DNA of 64,000 nucleotides from the NCBI RefSeq assembly GCF_002078875.1, contig NC_034410.1:146534851-146598850 (forward strand), written 5' to 3'. Every line of letters starts with the position of its first letter. Within the stretch, counting starts at the first letter, position 1. Shown here piece by piece: positions 59,791-64,000 of this stretch. The translations under genes and the position numbers were made by a program. The stretch is from Numida meleagris (taxonomy: Eukaryota > Chordata > Aves > Galliformes > Numididae). The notes under the pieces are model-generated. The model saw only the letters and a list, made by a program, of their open reading frames with translations. It was not told the origin of the DNA and ran no database searches.

Positions 59791-60832
59791 TCAGATACCC
59801 TATCTCCAATCGTTTATCACTATCAGATCAGGGAGGGAGCTTTTTCCCCTGCCTCTTTCCTCAATACCTCCCAGCATGTTCAGTTATTAACCTCACTTAG
59901 CCTCCAGCAGAGCCTGTGAGACCGAATCAGAAGGGTTCACATTTTATTCCCCAGCTGCTCCACGTCAGAAATCTTGGGGCAGAACAAGGCAACGTGCTCA
60001 ATAAGGAGGGACTGGGAAATCCTTCCAGATCTCGGCCATAAAGGGGGTTTTCTTCAAACCATGTCACTCACACCATGATGCTGCTGAGTTGAGAAGCAAG
60101 GAATTGCTTGCTTGTTATCAGCTCTCCACCAAGGGCTGTGATCTCATTAGCTCTTCTGGACTAATGAAAGAGGGATGCCAGCCAAGGATTCTGCAGGAGC
60201 AGAGGATGATGGAGCAAGGAATGCTAACAGCCATGGTGTCTCTGAGCCAATATTCCTTCAACAGCCAGATTTCCCCCACAGTGCAAAGTCAGAGCTCCCT
60301 GCTTTCAGAGCACTTCTATCCAAGCTTACATCCTCCAGGGTTGCTAAAATCCCAGAGCAAGCAAGATTCAGTGCGGCTGTGCTGACCGAATTCTGCATCC
60401 ATTAACTACTTAACAAAATTTCCCATGCCACCACCTGCAACTGATCCAGGTTAATGCTGCTCCTCACTTCCAGGCCAAATGCCAAGGAAGATCATTGCAG
60501 AACTGGTTTCTCTCCTACCCTTGCAGATTTGGTTTGTAAAAGACTGCAGTGTGAGCACTGCAGTCATCTGGTTCAGGGTGAGCTTTCTTACCCCTCTACC
60601 TATAAATGTGTAGAACCATCCAACACAATCTTTCTTCCCAACACAACCCCTTGAATAAAACAGAAGCATCTGCTCCTACACCCTCTATGCAAAATCTACA
60701 TGCATTTCTCAATATGACAGTAATTTCTATCGTTTCTTGATGCTTTGGGGTTTCTTTCTTCCTTCCAGACAGAATCTGGGATCTTCAGTTAGTTATTTGT
60801 AATCTGTATGACCTGGGAATTTTTTTTTACAG

Positions 60833-61025
60833 ATAGGGTGGTGAGGTACTGGAACAGGCTGCCTAGAGATGTGTTTGATGCCCTGTCCCTGGAGACTTTC
60901 CAGGTGAGGCTGGATCAGGCCCTGGGCAACCTGATCTGTCTGTGGTGTCCCCATTCATTGCAGGGGAGTTGACTAGATGACCTTTGAAGGTACCTTCCAA
61001 CTTGAAGGATTCTATGATTCCATGA
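60833..61025 (+). mobile_element. CR1 LINE 3' fragment
   Basis: GATAGGGTGGTGAGGTACTG, GAACAGGCTGCCTAGAGATG, GGTGTCCCCATTCATTGCAG, GACTAGATGACCTTTGAAGG and tail ATTCTATGATTCCATG. Confidence 0.93.
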
Positions 61026-61088
61026 AATTCTTCACCAAGCATTTTGCACTTCCCAAGCCTGATCACACATCTATTGCTTTGCTCCACC

Positions 61089-61141
61089 TTGGACTAGATG
61101 ATCTTAGTGGTCTTTTCCAACCTCAGTGATTCTATGAATCT
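61089..61141 (+). mobile_element. short CR1 LINE tail fragment
   Basis: TTGGACTAGATGATCTTAGT, GGTCTTTTCCAACCTCAGTG and ATTCTATGAATC. Confidence 0.88.
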
Positions 61142-61242
61142 TTGTTTTCGGGTAAACTCCAGCATGTTGTCTTCTCTCTGCTCTGCACCTTGATTTTACC
61201 CTATTGTTCAGCTGCAAGTCTAAGTGCAGGAAGTTAGCTTAT

Positions 61243-61383
61243 CTAGGGACAGTGGAGTCACCATCTCCGAAGGTGTTTAAGGAAAGAGTAAATACAGTAC
61301 TTAGGGACATGGTTTAATGGGCAATATTGGTGGTGGGCGGACAGTTGGAATAGATTATCTTAGAAGTCTCTTCCAACTTTAAT
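61243..61383 (+). mobile_element. CR1 LINE 3' body, first half of split element
   Basis: GGGACAGTGGAGTCACCATC, CCGAAGGTGTTTAAGG, AGTACTTAGGGACATGG, AGCAATATTGG-like core and GTCTCTTCCAACTTTAAT. It stops just before its terminal octamers, which reappear at 62,833-62,848. Confidence 0.92.
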
Positions 61384-62832
61384 CATAGAATCATAGAATC
61401 ATAGAATGGCCTGGGTTGAAAAGGACCATAATGATCATCTAGTTTCAAGCCCCCTGCCTTGAGCAGGGTCGCCAACCACTAAACCAGACTGCCCAGAGCC
61501 ACGTCCAGCCTGGCCTTGAAAGCCGCCAGGGATGGAGCATCCACAACCTCTCCGGGCAGCATGTTCCAGTGCATCACCACCCTGAAAAACTTCCTCCTAA
61601 TATCTAACCTAAATCTCCCATCTCAGTTTAAAGCCATTCCCCCTTGTGCTATCACTATCAACCCATATAAACAGTTGATTCCTCCTCCTGTTTATACGCT
61701 CCCTTCAAGTATTGGAAGGCCACAATGAGGTCTCCCCAGAGCCTTCTCTTCTCCAAACTAAACAAGCCCATTTCCCTCAACCTTTCCTCACAGGAGAGGT
61801 GCTCCAGCCCTATGATCATCTTGGTCGCCCTCCTCTGAACTCGTTCCAAGAGCTCCACGTCTTTCTTGTGCTGGGGTCCCCAGGGCTGGACACAGTACTC
61901 CAGATGGGGCCTCACAAGAGCCGAGTAGAGGGGGACAATCACCTCCCTCTCCCTGCTGGCCACTCCTCTTTTAATGTAGCCCAGAACATAGTTGGCCTTC
62001 CGGGCTGCCAGTGCACACTGCTGGCTCATGTCCAGCTTCTCATCCACCAGGACCCCCACGTCTCTCTCTGCAGGGCTGCTTTCAAGGAGTTCTTCCTCCA
62101 GTTTGTATAAATACCTGGGATTGCCCCAGCCCAAGTGCAACACCTTGCACTTGGCCTTGTTGAACCTCATTAGGTTCACGTGGACCCATTTCTCCAGCCT
62201 GTCCAGGTCCCTCTGGATGGCTTCCCTTCCTTCCAATGTATCAACTGCACCTCTCAGCTTGGTGTCATCTGCAAACTTGCTGAGGGTGCACTCAATTCTA
62301 TTGTCTATGTAATTGATGAAGATGTTGAAGAGCACTGGTCCCAAGGCTGAGCCTTGGGGGACACCACTCGTGACCGGCCTCCACCCTGACACAGAACCAT
62401 TAATCACAACCCTTTGGCTGCGACCACCCAACCAGTTCTTAATCCATCAAACAGTCCATCTTTCAAATCCATACCTCTCCAATTTAGAAAGAAGGATGTG
62501 GTGAGGGACCATGTTAAAGTCTTTGCAGAATTCCAGGTAGATGATATCCGTCACCCTTCCCCTGTCCACCAATGATGTCACTCTATCATAGAAGGCCACC
62601 AGATTGGTCAGGCAAGATCTGCCCTTGGTAAAGCCATGCTGGCTGTCTCGGATCTCCTCTTTGTCTCGTATGTGCCTTAACATGATAACCAGGAGGATCT
62701 GCTCCATGATCTTCCCAGGCACAGAGGTGAGGCTCACTGGCCTGTAGTTCCCCAGGTCATCCTTTCTCACTTTCTTAAAAATAGGTGTAGTGTTTCCCTT
62801 TTTCCAGTCTCATGGAAATTTCACCATGATGA
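61384..62832 (-). mobile_element. long CR1 LINE insertion, 1,449 bp
   Basis: 5'-truncated CR1 in minus orientation. It begins with three tail octamers and carries the 3' UTR and about half of ORF2. It is nearly identical to the 34.58 kb copy over their shared reverse transcriptase region but extends about 370 bp further 5'. It lies inside an older + strand CR1, flanked by TAAT at both ends (61,380-61,383 and 62,833-62,836). Confidence 0.97.
61470..62770 (-). pseudogene. CR1 ORF2 reverse transcriptase fragment with stop and frameshifts
   Basis: Encodes part of a non-LTR reverse transcriptase. From the N side it shows [20 protein letters not shown], then YLEFCKDFN at the motif A position, [20 protein letters not shown] and FADD (nt 62,264-62,275). 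At motif A (nt 62,531-62,533) Glu replaces the expected catalytic Asp, and the later Asp is Asn. An in-frame TGA at 62,447-62,449 follows GFERWTV. The frame is lost again near 61,658, before the C-terminal end. It is inactive and not a host gene. The endonuclease is missing. Confidence 0.93.
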
Positions 62833-62848
62833 TAATGATTCTATGATC
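62833..62848 (+). mobile_element. 3' tail of the split CR1, second half
   Basis: TAATGATTCTATGATC completes the terminus of the + strand CR1 that stops at 61,383. The intact 31.68-31.90 kb copy shows the same continuous order (CCAACCTTAATGATTCTATG). Confidence 0.85.
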
Positions 62849-64000
62849 TCTCAAATGGATAAATGAAAGGCCAGGAGATGTCTATCCTCACTGGCTCCTG
62901 AGCAGCACAGCCCTCTCAGAAACTGTTTCATCATTCATTCCCTCAAAATTTAAGTGTTTTAACTTTAGACTATAATGATAATTTCCACCAAAACCATCTC
63001 TGTGTCCACTCTCTTAGGAATAGCTATTATTTCCAATATGCATGTACAGTATCTTGATGATTGCAATGAATGCCAAGGGACATTCAGAATATGTTAATAT
63101 GAATGTAGAAAGGAGTCTTGCCAGATTGTTGAATGCCAAGCTCAGGAAAACCATTGAAAATCCTCTGGAGAGTTGGTATGACAGCAAGAAGGATCCTCAG
63201 TAGATCTTGACAGCTGTCGAGATTTTCACTCACAGGATGTGAGTGACAAGCTCTTTATACTCTCTCCATTATTGGGTGGATATGGAGATTGAGGGCCATA
63301 CATCTGAATTAAAATCCATGAGCTAATCATGTCATCTCCCTAACAGAGAAGGCCCAGACACATTCACAGGCCTTCTTGGTTTGTTCCTCAGGGTAAGGAA
63401 AGTGGATTAGAAAGGCTGATGGACCTTGGAACAGTGACAATGGGCATAGCATGGAAGAGACAATTTCTCGCGGCCATCTGACCGACTCATCCTGTGACTT
63501 CCGAAAGACTTCACTCATTCCTCTCATTTTGATTACTTTTTGCAGTGGATAATGACTAAGGGGACACAATCCCTTCACTTTCCTGCCCTGACAATCTTCT
63601 CCCCGTGTCTTTCTTTTTCTCCCTGAGGTTTTCTTCTTCCCCCAGAGCTTTTTCTTTCTTAAAATGATTCTATGATCCTATGAAAATGCATTTTCTTTTT
63701 GTCTCCACTAATCTATTAACACCCTTTCCCACCTCCATTCTTGGTTTTGGGGTCATCTCCCTTTTCCTACATGCCTCAGTTACTTTTCCTACATGCCTCA
63801 GTTACATACTTGTCCACAGGGCAATCCCCCACTTCTTTCCATCATCACTCCAGCTTGTCCACCACATCACCCTGCCAACTGTCCTGCTCCCCTTCTTCAG
63901 GAGCAGAACCTAGTGGGAAGGATCCCAAAGAGTTAACCTTCTTGTGATCATCACCATTGTCCCCAGTGTATCTCCCTGGAGCCAGCAATCTTGCTGAGGA
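62849..64000. other. unique non-coding DNA
   Basis: No gene is recognised. Contains a perfect 22-bp tandem duplication at 63.76 kb, listed separately. Confidence 0.5.
63761..63804. repeat. perfect 22-bp tandem duplication
   Basis: Two identical adjacent units (63,761-63,782 and 63,783-63,804). Being perfect, it is recent, or it is an assembly artefact. Confidence 0.95.

Larger units (their letters stand above)
57193..60832. other. unique intergenic DNA, about 3.6 kb
   Basis: Contains CA, AT/AAT and CAA microsatellites and the 59.2-59.8 kb candidate regulatory block. A 210-codon + frame at 57,384-58,016 runs through the AT/AAT microsatellite and shows no domain. Confidence 0.5.

Overview
This window looks like non-coding nuclear DNA from a bird, most likely a galliform (chicken, turkey or quail type). 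The evidence is about three dozen copies of the avian CR1 LINE. These carry the typical 3' tail of ATTCTATG octamers, read as CATAGAAT on the + strand when the copy is in minus orientation. I find no intact host protein gene, no tRNA or rRNA gene, no CRISPR array and no bacterial-style operon. Apart from CR1 reverse transcriptase remnants, the open frames are short, unconserved in appearance and overlap on both strands, as expected by chance.

Layout. 1-9.3 kb is mostly unique sequence with two small CR1 scraps. 9.28-10.35 kb holds a cluster of minus-strand CR1 copies. 10.35-19.2 kb is unique DNA with scattered CR1s, and includes a 62-bp element present twice, 1,018 bp apart (17.29 and 18.31 kb). 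19.3-31.7 kb is a mostly unique, AT-rich block with several stretches that resemble conserved regulatory DNA. 31.7-35.9 kb is CR1-rich and contains a CR1 insertion with a readable reverse transcriptase C-terminal half (34,581-35,738). 36-55 kb is again mainly unique, with a notable AT-rich homeodomain-site block at 37.06-37.69 kb, an AGGTCA cluster at 45.8 kb and an assembly gap inside pentanucleotide repeats (53.9-54.4 kb). 55.4-60.8 kb has CpG-retaining candidate regulatory blocks (55.9 and 59.2-59.8 kb) and a purine-only tract of about 545 bp (56.65-57.19 kb). 60.8-62.85 kb ends in a second long CR1 (61,384-62,832), in opposite orientation to the first and nearly identical to it in the reverse transcriptase region.

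The clearest structural result is that both long CR1 copies interrupt the 3' tail of an older, oppositely oriented CR1. The two halves of each older element can be matched across the insertion, with 3-4 bp repeats at the junctions. Two further CR1-CR1 contacts in the window also lie at a CR1 tail.

The density of AT-rich, homeodomain-site-rich and CpG-retaining segments in DNA without genes suggests a regulatory gene desert next to a developmental gene. That is inference: cross-species alignment is needed, and the neighbouring gene cannot be named from this window. I did not find a demonstrable new biological system.
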